Shown here piece by piece: positions 28,351 through 35,005 of a stretch of DNA of 35,005 nucleotides; position 1 is the stretch's first letter; each line of letters opens with the position of its first letter. The stretch is from Prorocentrum cordatum (lineage: Eukaryota; Sar; Dinophyceae; Prorocentrales; Prorocentraceae), in NCBI GenBank assembly GCA_963575745.1, contig CAUYUJ010011448.1, positions 409,918 through 444,922 on the forward strand. The letters run 5' to 3'. The position numbers were made by a program, and so were the translations under genes. The notes beneath the pieces were generated by a model. It was not told the DNA's origin. It worked only from the letters and a program-made list of their open reading frames with translations, and searched no databases.

Positions 28351-28983
28351 TGTTCTCATACGCGCTTCTCCGAGGGAATGGAGCTCAGAGGCGATTAGTG
28401 CGTACGCGCGGCCGCGCGGCCCCGCGCGGCCGCGTCCGGGATTTTTCCGGCCGTTTCGCTTGGGACATCCTTGGATTCTGAAAATCGGTGGCACCCCTCA
28501 CGCAGATCGCGACGTCATGGTCAAAAGCACAAAGGATGTGCAACGATTTCGAACATTGGTGGCACCTATGACGCTCCACATCACGCTGAGCAGCATCGTC
28601 AACGCCTGCTGCTGAGGCTTACCCTTTCCGCACAAGCAAATCCTGGCGCTGTAGTAATGGCGCTTCGTTATTGTATATAGCTGATCACATTCCCGCGCGC
28701 GCGAATCCCAGCAATGTGATTGATGACGTCGGGCTCCGACTTCACCTCCCGCGGGGCCGCTGGGCACCACCACTGTCCACTGCCGTATTTCGCTTTCCTC
28801 CACGCAGTGACCCCAGCGTTGTGGCTAATGAAATGGGTCTCAGTGTGGATTGCCGTTGATATCTGCTTGCGACACGTGAAATGGTGTCTCACCGACAAGT
28901 GCCAGAGTTCGCTGCCTTTGATTGCGGGTTCGCCTCCCGCGCTTCTCCAATTACGCGTGGCCGGGAATAAATATAACCCCCTT
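28351..28983. other. Unique segment, no gene assigned
   Basis: Starts with palindromic CGCGGCCGCGCGGCC-type sequence (28405-28440). The plus frame 28720-29049 has a hydrophobic stretch (ALWLMKWVSVWIAVDICL); minus 28668-28898 is also open. GCGGGTTCGCCTCCCGC (28926-28942) forms a 5-bp stem, but no tRNA surrounds it. Confidence 0.3.
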
Positions 28984-29112
28984 CAAGAGTGGTACGATCG
29001 AAGACGAAGAGGGCGGGTATCCAGGGTTTGGGATATGCATAGTGAATGACACGCGGGCAAATAGGAGCGAACAGTTTTAGAATGATTGTTGTTGTTGTTG
29101 TTGTTGTTGTTG
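28984..29112. repeat. Composite repeat tail, copy 3
   Basis: GTACGATCGAAGACGAAGAG, GGCGGGTATCCAGGGTTTGG, ACAGTTTTAGAATGATTGTTG and (GTT)n to 29112. It is not followed by a head. Confidence 0.8.
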
Positions 29113-29569
29113 CGTTTTCGCATGCCCGTGAAGCATTTCTTGCTTGGGGATGTGCTGCAGCAGCCCGCGTGGGGACCCGAGCCGTGGTTCGATCCGATCG
29201 ATCCGATTGGATGTCGATTCCTGTCAGCCTGATCCGATCTGGTTCCGATGTTCTGACCGTCTAGTGCGGCCCGGCTTCTGTCCCGTGCCGATGCAGTCCG
29301 ATTCTGCGACCACTTGCGGACCCGACCCCTGCTGGTCCAATCGACGTTTGGCTATCGGACACCCCCGCTCGGATTTTTTGGGCTGCAGACATTTTTGAAA
29401 CTGACCTACAGGCCGCCCAAGCATCCAACGATACGTCCCACACGTCCCAACCCCTTCCCCAGGCCAGTGCTTCACCCCAGATCCATTTGCGTGGTCCCGC
29501 GGGGCCCGACAACGGGCCTTGGAAACCGAAGTCGAGGAAAAACCGCCAGTCGAAAAAATCATCGGCGGC

Positions 29570-29694
29570 ACCCCAACAAACTTATACTATACTATATGTG
29601 CGTCGCCCCCCCAGGGGCGACGCGCGCACCGACAAATCTTATAGTATATGCGTCGTTGCGGGCGCTTCCTGGCCGTACCGCTCGGGAAATGATA

Positions 29695-29725
<31 letters not shown>

Positions 29726-29760
29726 TTGTATATATATATATATACATATTACAATATAGT
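29570..29760. repeat. Hairpin and TA/TATG microsatellite
   Basis: A perfect 10-bp stem GCGTCGCCCC/GGGGCGACGC (29600-29609, 29614-29623) is flanked by inverted TATACTATA/TATAGTATA. Then come (TA)n and (TATG)n at about 29692-29746. It lies just upstream of the first recognised methyltransferase exon. Confidence 0.8.
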
Positions 29761-29796
29761 TATGCTATATGTTCGGGTCGGACGCGCGCCTCCGAG

Positions 29797-29860
29797 GACG
29801 GTACATGGTACCAGTATGTCCTTTTGCGCCCCAAATCAGATCGACGAAGTTCTGCGGGGG
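29797..29860 (+). CDS. METTL9: METTL9-like exon a (probable)
   Basis: The frame reads TVHGTSMSFCAPNQIDEVLR followed by G and TAG (29861-29863). It aligns with the conserved METTL9 segment of the form G-S-M-F-V-F-S-P-x-Q-F-x-x-L-L that precedes motif I. An in-frame ATG exists at 29762, but the family expects more N-terminal sequence, so I place the start after the acceptor-like CCGAG (about 29796). The exon end is uncertain: GT donors are available at 29849 (GTTCTG) and 29860 (GTAGGG), and neither gives a fully satisfying join with exon b. A frame change is needed. Confidence 0.5.
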
Positions 29861-32800
29861 TAGGGAACATCTGTGGTTGCCTACCCACTCGGCGCGCTCC
29901 CCGATCTGGTCCGGTGTTTTCGGCCCGGTGCTGGCGGGTTCCGCAGGCCCTGCTCGACGTCGGCGCTGGGAACGGTGCGGTCACCGAGGTGCTGGCAAGC
30001 GCTGTCGGTGCCTGGAGGGCAAGAGCAGTGCCCATGTCACTCGAAGGTAGGCAAGGGCGCCCTCGAGGGCGCGAAGTGATTCGCGCTTCGCGCTCCGCGG
30101 TTCGGCTCCGATTCCTCATCCTCCTCTTCTCTTCTGGGGGGCGGCGCGAAGCGCGAAGTCATGCGCCCTTGGACATGGATCGGCGGCGAAATTCAAACCC
30201 TACCCTTGCTGATCAACGATTCGGGCCACTCCATTGGCGGCGTTGGTAGAGTTCGGACTTCGTCGAGCGTGCGGCGAAATCCGAACCTCAGCCTTGCCGA
30301 TCAATGATTCGCGCAACTCGATGGGCGGCGGGAGCAGAGTTCGAGATTCATCGAGCACGCGGCGGGATCCGAACCCGGCCCCTGTCGCCCATCGATTCAG
30401 GAGAGTGAATGGTTGGCGGGGGTAGGACTCGGACGTCGCCGCCTGGCAGTGCCGCTGCCACTCGAAGGTAGGCGTGCATCTCGGGGGCTCGCAGAGGCGG
30501 GGATCTCTTTGCTTGCATCTTCGGGGGGGGCCTCTCCTGGCTTGCAGGCGGCGGTCTCTTGTACTGTGCTCCGACGTGGGTTCGACGTGGGTTTGGCTTT
30601 GATTCGACACGGATTCGACACGGATTTCACGCGCTCGACACGGATTCGACACGGATGTGACACGCACGGCAGGCAGGATCGGACAGGCGATGCTATCCAA
30701 CAGTGCAGCATCACACGATTCAAGGGGCCTACGCCATGCCGCCGACCCCCAACAAGGAGTAAGCGTTCGAGACGATCGTGGAAGTTATGTTTTGGGTCAG
30801 GAGCCTCCTGGACGAAGCTGAGGGTCTCTTGGGATGCCTCTCCGGGGCCTCTTGGAATATCTTGTTTGTGTGAGGCTTCTTGGGGCCTCGTGGGGGCCTC
30901 TGGGGGCTTCTTGGGGGCGTCTTGGAGGCCTTTGGGGGCCTCTTGGAGGGCCCTCGGGGGCCTCGGATGGGGGCTCGAGGGGCCTTCTCGGTGGGAAGGG
31001 CTCGGACTGTCAGTTCGTATTTCCCCTGTTGGGCTTGCTTGGAGCCCTCTTGGGGCCCTCCAGGGGCTGTCTTGGGCCGTGTTCGGAGGTCCCTGGGGCT
31101 GTCTTTGGGCCCTCTTGGGCCGCTGTTGGGCCTTCTTGGAGGCATCGTGGGTCGTCTTGGGACGATCTTGGGGGCCACTTGGGCCGTCGTGTTCGCTGTC
31201 AGAACGTAACATGCGAATGTGCTGAACATGTTCGTTTTCTAAGGGACTGAGTTAATTTTGACCTCTTGGGGCCCTCTCGGCGATTCTCTGGAGGCGCTTT
31301 TGGGCTTTCTTGGGGGCCTCGTTGGCCATCTTGAAGCCATCTTGGATCGTCGTGGGGCTACCCTGGGCCGTCATGACGCTCTCTTCAACTATCTAGGCGC
31401 TCTGTCTGGGCCCTGTTGGGCTGCCTTGGGACTTTTTCGGAGCTCCTGAGAGCCCCCAGGATGGTTGGCCCCCCACCCCTCCACAACCCCTCCCCCCCCA
31501 TTTCATCGGATTTTGGATGCTGGGGTAGGGGGAAAGGGGGAGGGGGACAGCCAACTGTCTCACACGCATTTCCACCCCCGGCAAGCGGGGGTCGGTGGAT
31601 CCCAAGGTGGGGTTGGGGAACGAACTCAGCTGGATGCTCACACTTTCTTGTTCCATGCCGTCTTGAGCGGTTTTCCTCTAAACCCACCTCTGCTACTAGC
31701 CCAGTTTTACCTCCCTCCGAGGTTCGAAGAAGAAACAGCGGTGTCAACATATGCTTTCGGAGCTCCGCGTGATCGTTTTCTTATTCATTGTTTTGCTGAT
31801 CGGCGCGGGCCCTCGCACCCCCCCTATGGAGTAGATCTTGGCTGTTTTTGGCGCCTGCTTCAAGCAGGTGGAGTAAGCACGAGGGCTCCGCCTCCCCCCC
31901 CTGGTATACACGCGAATCGGTGTTTCGCGCAACTGTGCATTGTTTTCGGGGCGGCCCTCGGGAAAATAAGAAAGGGGCTCTAGGGCGCCGGATCCGTTGT
32001 GACAAGAAAACGTACCCCCAGGGGTAGCCAGTTATTGTGGGATCCTCTGGAAATGCAAATTCTGAGGATTCCAGTCGGATTCCAAATTGATTCTGATTGG
32101 ATTCGGATGTCTTCGTAGGATGCCCCAGAAGTCTCCCCCATAGGATGTCCCATGGGATTCGTAATGGGATCCCCCCCACGAGATTCCCCACACGATTGTC
32201 CCACACGATTTCCCCACAGCACTCAGACGTAGGATTCCCACTTAGGACTCCCCACTGGAGCACCGTCCCAAACCGTCGCACTCAGCAGAGGTCCGGAGCC
32301 AGACCCGCCCGTCCCCCTTGGGCGCTGCGTAATGGGGGGGTCATAAATGGGGGGGCGGCGAGGGTGGTCCGAAAAGGTACCCAAACGGTACCTAAACGAG
32401 CCCCCTGGGGGTCTGGAGGGGCCCGAAAGGGGCACGAAAGGGGACCGTTTCTGACCCCCCCATTTATGACCCCCCCATTAAGACCCGCCCGTCCCCCCCT
32501 TTCGCTCCATGTCGAAACGCCGAATCGGAAAGCGTTGCGCGGATTTCCCAGGTCGGCGCTGGGCCCCCTTTCCATGGCGCGCGGAGCGCGCCAGGGGCGG
32601 CGCCGGAGGCGCCGCCAGGGGGGGTGCCGGAGGCCCCCCTGGCGGCGCCTCTGGCGAAAGTACATGTCTTTCTTCGATCGAATGTTGATGAGAAGCTGCA
32701 CCCTGTCAGATCGATTAGCGAGTTACTTCTCTCTCTGGTTCTCGGGAGGGCGTTGTGTTCCGCAGTTGCTGCGGGCCTGCGCCCGCTGGCTCTGGTCTCA

Positions 32801-35005
32801 GGCCGTTTTGAAGAACGGCTGTTTTGCTACATGGGGGTCTGTGTACCCCTGAGCCACGCTGGCCGCACGACTCCATCGGCGTGCTACTGTTGAAGAAGTG
32901 CCAGGCGTTTGTGCGAAGAGCGGATGAGTAAGTAGCACGCGCAGTCTCCAGGGGCAACGTCAGGTGGGGATAAGCTCAGGGGGGCACGCATCGGCTCCCA
33001 ATCGCCCTTTGGTCGCCGATGGGGGCCCGATGGCGCACTCCGCTCAGGAGCGTGCGGACTCGCTATGGGGGGCCTGTCGCCGATCTGTCCGCGACGTTTC
33101 GCCAATTCCAGGTCGATGTGTCCCATCCCCCGGAGCCAGCCTCCCCCCTGACGTTGCCCCTCAAGTCCGGAAGACGACTCGCGTGCCACCGATGCTCCGT
33201 TTATCCGTCCCCGAGGTGTTGCTCCAGAGGGGGTGCACGCCCTGGAGGTGTCCGCGCCGCTGAGGAGGTCGCTGGTGGCCCGCGGGTACCGTGCGGCCCA
33301 GGACTTTGCTGGCCTTTCGGTGCAGCTGTTCGACGTGATCGGTCTTCTGTACGCTCGAAATGGGTAAGAAGACCGACACCAGTTCCTGCTGGTTTTGAGC
33401 AGGACTCGCTGTCGGTGTCGACGAGGACGTTGTCCATGACAGACAAAAGGCCGCCTGCCCAACAGCGGCTGCTGCCGGTTTTGGACAACATCGGTTGTTG
33501 GGCATCGTACCAATCTTTTCCGTACCCATCTCGGGCGTCCAAAGGTCTGCTGAACGTTTTGGATCGATCCGACGATCCGCAGTCTCTGATCGAGGCGGCC
33601 TACGAGAGGCTCCAGCCAGACGGCGTGCTCCTCGTGGCAATTGTCCTCCCCTTCTGCGGCGAGGTCCGGAGAAGGAAAAGCGGCACGACGTACTCTTTCG
33701 GAGGTCCTCGCGGCCTTCCGGGAGCGGCGCTGGGCCCACTCTGGCGGCGCCTCCGCCGCCGCCCCCGGCGCGCTCCGCGCGCTGACGATGGGGGCTCGGC
33801 GCCAGTCCAGGAAGTCCATGCGGACCTCCGAGGGTTTATGCTTACAGTCAGCCCGTGTGGTAAGGATGCGCGATAAGGATGCAAGGGCCTTTGGGCGCCC
33901 ATTTCGAAGCTTTTCGAGCGGGGCGCGGCCAGCGAAAGCGGCGAAGGACGGACCGAGGAGGCGTGGATGCAAGGGTACCCTTGGGAAGGTTGCCCATCCC
34001 TACTATGCGGGTTGACTGTATACATTGTTTTCTGCTGTGGCTACAAGGTGTATCAGGGCCGAAAGGGGAGGAGGTCGAACAAGAGGGCACCCCGAGTGCC
34101 GCTGCGGGTGCACCCCGCGGCCACCTGCCGCAGCGCGGCTTCCTTTGAGGCTGCGGCGGCCGCCTTTGTGGCGGAGGCTTTTGCGTCGCGGCCTCTGAGG
34201 GTGCTCGCTTGGACACGCCTCCCATATCTATGCAGGGGCGCTGCCGCGCATTCAATTTGCCACCGCGCTCGCCTGATAGGGTTGTTTTCATGAGGCTCCT
34301 TGGGTGCCTCTTGAGTGCCTCTCGGGGGCCTTCCTGGGGACCCGGTGAGGGTCTTGGGGCCGTCTTGGGGGCTCGCCCCTACCCCACGCTCCCCGGAGCC
34401 GACCCCCCCCCTTACGTTTGCCCCTCACCGCTGGAATACATGAGACAGATGCCCAACACGCGCTTGTTGTTGCAAAGCCAGGCGGCGGATGCTCTGGAGA
34501 CACGAAGCGCACCCACTATGAGCTGGACATGGCCGTTTTTGTTCTGCAGCGCCAGTCAGGTTCACCGACAAGCAGCGCACCCGTGCTGGGAGTGCATTCG
34601 GTTCTCCATGAAGCTCCGCATCAGTGCAAGCGAAATGACAGCTCCATTCACAAGTGGCTCTCGAGCACGGTCGATTCTCTGGGGGTGCAGTCGTGGGGGG
34701 ACGTGCTCGATGCAGGGACGGGCTTCGGTTCCTTGTGCTGGTTATTGCGGCAGCGGTACCAGACCCTCACAGGAGTCACAGCGGAAGAGGGGTCGGGAAT
34801 ATATGGGCATTCGAGCCTTCAGGCTCTAATCTCTTCAGCCTCTGCCAACGGTACCAAGATTGTGACAGGCAATTGGCGTGACGAACAGCTGCTCCGAGGG
34901 CGAGAGTATGACGTCGTCGTTGCTGACTACCTGCTGGGCGCTGTTGAGCGATACTGGCCGTACGGAGCAGACGAGATGCTGGATCGTGTGCTGCACGCAG
35001 TCAAG
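29797..35005 (+). CDS. METTL9: METTL9-like methyltransferase fused to second SAM-methyltransferase (partial)
   Basis: Multi-exon plus-strand gene (deduced exons about 29797-29860, 29947-30007, 33228-33341, 33545-33663, 34048-34237, 34482-35005+). The first five and the start of the sixth match the DREV/METTL9 family block by block: SM-F-P-Q segment, SAM motif I LLDVGAGNGAVTEVL, ALEVSAP, FDVI-GLLNVLDRSDDP, VAIVLPF, RLPYLCRG, YELDMAVFVLQ. Human METTL9 is a protein-histidine N1-methyltransferase acting on HxH motifs; whether this homologue does the same is inference. The last exon continues in frame into a second class I Rossmann methyltransferase domain (VLDAGTGFGSL, YDVVVADYLL), cut by the window edge. 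N-terminal exons upstream of 29.8 kb were not found. Introns are rich in repeat elements. Confidence 0.7.
29947..30007 (+). CDS. METTL9: METTL9-like exon b: SAM motif I
   Basis: After GGTTCCGCAG the frame reads ALLDVGAGNGAVTEVLASAV, i.e. the glycine-rich SAM-binding motif I (LLDVGAGNG, 29950-29976). The exon may start earlier, as ARCWRVPQ upstream in frame could correspond to the W-containing segment before motif I in METTL9. I end it at 30007 (GTCG|GTGCCT) because joining to AG|GGGGTG at 33228 gives LASAVEGVHALEVSAP, which matches METTL9 spacing without gaps. A later donor (GAAG|GTAGGC, 30046) would insert about 13 residues. Confidence 0.65.
30025..30052. repeat. 28-bp direct repeat, left copy
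   Basis: GCAGTGCCCATGTCACTCG then AAGGTAGGC; 25 of 28 positions recur at 30446-30473 (GCAGTGCCGCTGCCACTCG then AAGGTAGGC). The pair brackets A3 and the 88-bp tandem array. Confidence 0.8.
30052..30171. mobile_element. Family A element, copy A3 (120 bp, internally shortened)
   Basis: Perfect 9-bp inverted ends CAAGGGCGC and GCGCCCTTG. Inside are GGCGCGAAGTGATTCGCGCT, a short CT-rich part and GGGGGGCGGCGCGAAGCGCG. Compared with A1/A2 it lacks about 50 bp of the second GCGAAGTTATTCGCGC block. No target duplication found. Confidence 0.7.
30181..30440. repeat. ~88-bp tandem repeat, three diverging copies
   Basis: Units start near 30181, 30272 and 30360 with CGGCG(A/G)(A/G)AT(C/T)C-AAC(C). They contain (G)ATCAA(C/T)GATTCG and GGCGGC-GG-AGAGTTCG-AGTTCATCGAGC-type blocks. 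Confidence 0.75.
30446..30473. repeat. 28-bp direct repeat, right copy
   Basis: Partner of 30025-30052, offset 421 bp. Confidence 0.8.
30565..30665. repeat. GATTCGACACG tandem repeat
   Basis: About seven imperfect 11-19-bp units, e.g. TTGATTCGACACGGATTCG, with a second cluster at 14199-14275. Confidence 0.85.
30830..31445. repeat. Family D repeat array
   Basis: Dense CTTGGGGCC, CTCTTGGGGGC, TGTCTTGGGCC units through about 600 bp, interrupted by a unique piece at about 31195-31258. Confidence 0.85.
31446..32050. other. Anonymous intronic sequence
   Basis: C-run and G-run containing sequence with CCACCCCCGGCAAGCGGGGG (small hairpin near 31572), then complex sequence. No frame recognised. Confidence 0.45.
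32055..32270. repeat. Degenerate GGATTCCC/CACGATTCCC repeats
   Basis: Recurring short words GGATGCCCC, GGATGTCCCA, GGGATTCG, GGGATCCCC, GAGATTCCCCACACGATT, GGATTCCCAC at roughly 15-20-bp intervals. Confidence 0.55.
32331..32479. mobile_element. Foldback element with perfect 25-bp arms
   Basis: Arms at 32331-32355 and 32455-32479 (AATGGGGGGGTCATAAATGG plus GGGGG, inverted exactly) enclose 99 bp. The 17-bp word AGACCCGCCCGTCCCCC occurs directly on both sides (32301-32317 and 32481-32497), separated from the left arm by 13 bp. Perfect arms suggest recent origin or active gene conversion. Confidence 0.85.
32545..32660. mobile_element. Family G related sequence, G2
   Basis: GGTCGGCGCTGGGCCCCC, then GGCGCGCGGAGCGCGCC and GGCGGCGCCGGAGGCGCCGCC palindromes and GGCGGCGCCTCTGGCG. 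It has the core words of G1 and G3 but rearranged, without simple long arms. Confidence 0.6.
32950..33161. mobile_element. Family H TIR element, copy H1 (212 bp)
   Basis: AGGGGCAACGTCAGGTGGGG at the left and CCCCCCTGACGTTGCCCCT at the right are inverted repeats (15 bp perfect, then imperfect). It aligns with H2 (14477-14672). Located 66 bp upstream of exon c of the METTL9-like gene. Confidence 0.8.
33228..33341 (+). CDS. METTL9: METTL9-like exon c
   Basis: Reads GVHALEVSAPLRRSLVARGY, RAAQDFAGLSVQLFDVI. This corresponds to the METTL9 segment of the form IYATE(L/V)S-x-x-M...L...Y-V and ...YDVI. Acceptor GCTCCAG|AG at 33227/33228. Donor ATCG|GTCTTC at 33341/33342, where a direct repeat makes the exact position ambiguous over 5-9 bp. 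The length (114 nt) and phase fit exons b and d without gaps in the family pattern. Confidence 0.75.
33342..33544 (+). mobile_element. Intron formed by family C introner-like element, copy C1
   Basis: A 203-bp GT...AG intron whose removal joins FDVI to GLLNVLDR exactly as METTL9 requires. Both junctions carry the same word: GGTCTTCTG at 33341-33349 and GGTCTGCTG at 33544-33552. The interior begins TACGCTCGAAATGGGTAAG and ends, inverted, with GGACGCCCGAGATGGGTACGG. These are imperfect terminal inverted repeats of about 22 bp. A homologous copy lies at 22161-22356. Confidence 0.8.
33545..33663 (+). CDS. METTL9: METTL9-like exon d
   Basis: Reads GLLNVLDRSDDPQSLIEAAY, ERLQPDGVLLVAIVLPFCGE. NVLDR-x-D-x-P and LPF are hallmark METTL9 strings, corresponding to the region after SAM motif IV/V. 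The exon ends at GAG|GTCCGG in phase 0, matching exon e. Confidence 0.8.
33664..34047 (+). other. Intron between exons d and e (384 bp)
   Basis: GTCCGG ... CTACAAG with a T-rich stretch (TTGTTTTCTGCTG, about 34025) before the acceptor. Contains foldback G3. Confidence 0.65.
33698..33831. mobile_element. Family G foldback element, copy G3
   Basis: 33-bp arms at 33698-33730 and 33799-33831 match at 26 of 33 positions (outer TCGGAGGTCC exact). They enclose TGGGCCC...GGCGGCGCCTCCGCC, the core shared with G1 and G2. Confidence 0.75.
34048..34237 (+). CDS. METTL9: METTL9-like exon e
   Basis: Reads VYQGRKGRRSNKRAPRVPL, then SFEAAAAAFVAEAFASRPLR and VLAWTRLPYLCRG. The end matches the highly conserved METTL9 T-R-L-P-Y-L-C-x-G; the helix SFEAAAAAFVAE corresponds to its NWEEQVxxL helix. 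I place the donor at 34238 (CAGGG|GCGCTG, a GC donor). Other choices within about 6 nt are possible. Confidence 0.75.
34238..34481 (+). other. Intron between exons e and f, with family D and H pieces
   Basis: Assumed GC...AG intron (GCGCTG ... AAGCCAG). It contains family D units (CTTGGGTGCCTCTTGAGTGCC) and, at about 34393-34427, CCCGGAGCC and TTACGTTTGCCCCT, which match the right end of family H. With AGGGGC at its left edge, the intron could itself derive from an H element. Confidence 0.5.
34482..35005 (+). CDS. Exon f: METTL9 C-terminus plus second methyltransferase domain (partial)
   Basis: Begins GGCSGDTKRTHYELDMAVFV then LQ, matching the METTL9 C-terminal strand (YY-LD-AVFVL). It continues without stop through a linker (SSAPVLGVHSVLHEAP), HKWLSSTVDSLGVQSWG and class I motif I VLDAGTGFGSLCWLLRQRY (from 34703). 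After that come LTGVTAEEGSGI and the motif IV region YDVVVADYLLGAVERYWPYG (from 34907). The frame is open from 34315 to the window edge. The second domain is a SAM-dependent methyltransferase of an uncharacterised algal type; its substrate is unknown. An acceptor-like TTTTTGTTCTGCAG at 34536-34549 leaves a small chance that this is a separate gene's exon. Confidence 0.7.

Larger units (their letters stand above)
30008..33227 (+). other. Intron of the METTL9-like gene, 3.2 kb, repeat-filled
   Basis: GTGCCT...CTCCAG by the chosen borders. It contains A3, an 88-bp tandem repeat, a GATTCGACACG array, family D repeats, a GGATTCCC-type repeat, a perfect 25-bp foldback, G2 and H1. Open frames at 32624-32893 (SISELLLSLVLGRALC) and 32097-32852 (KYMSFFDRMLMRSCTLSDRL) are protein-like but competing; nothing is assigned to them. 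Confidence 0.6.

Noticed and set aside
28926-28942. GCGGGTTCGCCTCCCGC, T-arm-like stem
   Set aside because: No acceptor, D or anticodon arms could be fitted around it, and the loop lacks the expected A.
32097-32893. Nested gene in METTL9-like intron (KYMSFFDRMLMRSC / SISELLLSLVLGRALC frames)
   Set aside because: Two overlapping frames are equally plausible, neither has a recognisable domain, and the upstream part runs through the foldback element.

Overview
The window looks like nuclear DNA from a eukaryotic alga, most probably a dinoflagellate. It is visibly G+C-rich and dominated by simple-sequence DNA and short repeat families. It has no compact operon-like coding on either strand. Coding sequence appears as short exons split by introns. 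Several repeats have terminal inverted repeats (TIRs), sometimes with target-site duplications (TSDs), as introner/MITE elements do. A minus-strand retroelement remnant resembles the LINE-type reverse transcriptases common in dinoflagellates. A 100-N assembly gap lies inside a GGA microsatellite at 14906-15005. No rRNA, tRNA, CRISPR array or prokaryotic regulatory site was seen.

The main gene is on the plus strand at the right end (about 29.8 kb to the edge). Its exons were recovered from short conserved blocks and assemble into a METTL9/DREV-type methyltransferase (SMSFCAPNQ, LLDVGAGNG, VHALEVSAP, LLNVLDRSDDP, VAIVLPFCGE, AWTRLPYLCRG, THYELDMAVFVLQ). The open frame continues without a stop into a second class I SAM-methyltransferase domain (VLDAGTGFGSL ... 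YDVVVADYLL) that leaves the window. The predicted product is therefore a tandem double methyltransferase. Its introns hold most of the repeat families seen elsewhere; the 203-bp intron 2 is itself a TIR/TSD element with a second copy at 22.2 kb.

Layout. 0-1.4 kb: TGA and GGA microsatellites around one probable exon (310-447). 1.4-3.6 kb: anonymous sequence with two possible exons. 3.6-7.25 kb: an 89-bp tandem repeat and two copies each of element families A and B. 7.3-9.2 kb: one coding-like frame, a CT-rich tract and anonymous DNA. 9.2-11.2 kb: the dispersed CTTGGGGCC/TCTTGG repeat and a higher-order tandem repeat built on a 31-bp palindrome. 11.4-13.4 kb: degenerate tandem repeats, a (GGT)n array bracketed by G-run/C-run hairpins, and a CCACGTGG tandem array. 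14.5-15.6 kb: element H2, a GGA tract with the gap, and a foldback element. 16.0-16.4 kb: a less G+C-rich 118-codon open frame. 18.2-20.7 kb: the LINE-like remnant, interrupted by about 520 bp of TTTAGC-type repeat. 20.8-22.6 kb: two F elements and one C element. 23.2-29.1 kb: duplicated repeats, a composite (GTT)n repeat cluster, a 21-bp GTGGCCCC array and an AT-richer island. 29.8-35.0 kb: the methyltransferase gene.

Limits: family assignments come from recognising motifs by eye, without alignment or transcript data. Exon borders are inferred from frame, homology and splice-like dinucleotides.
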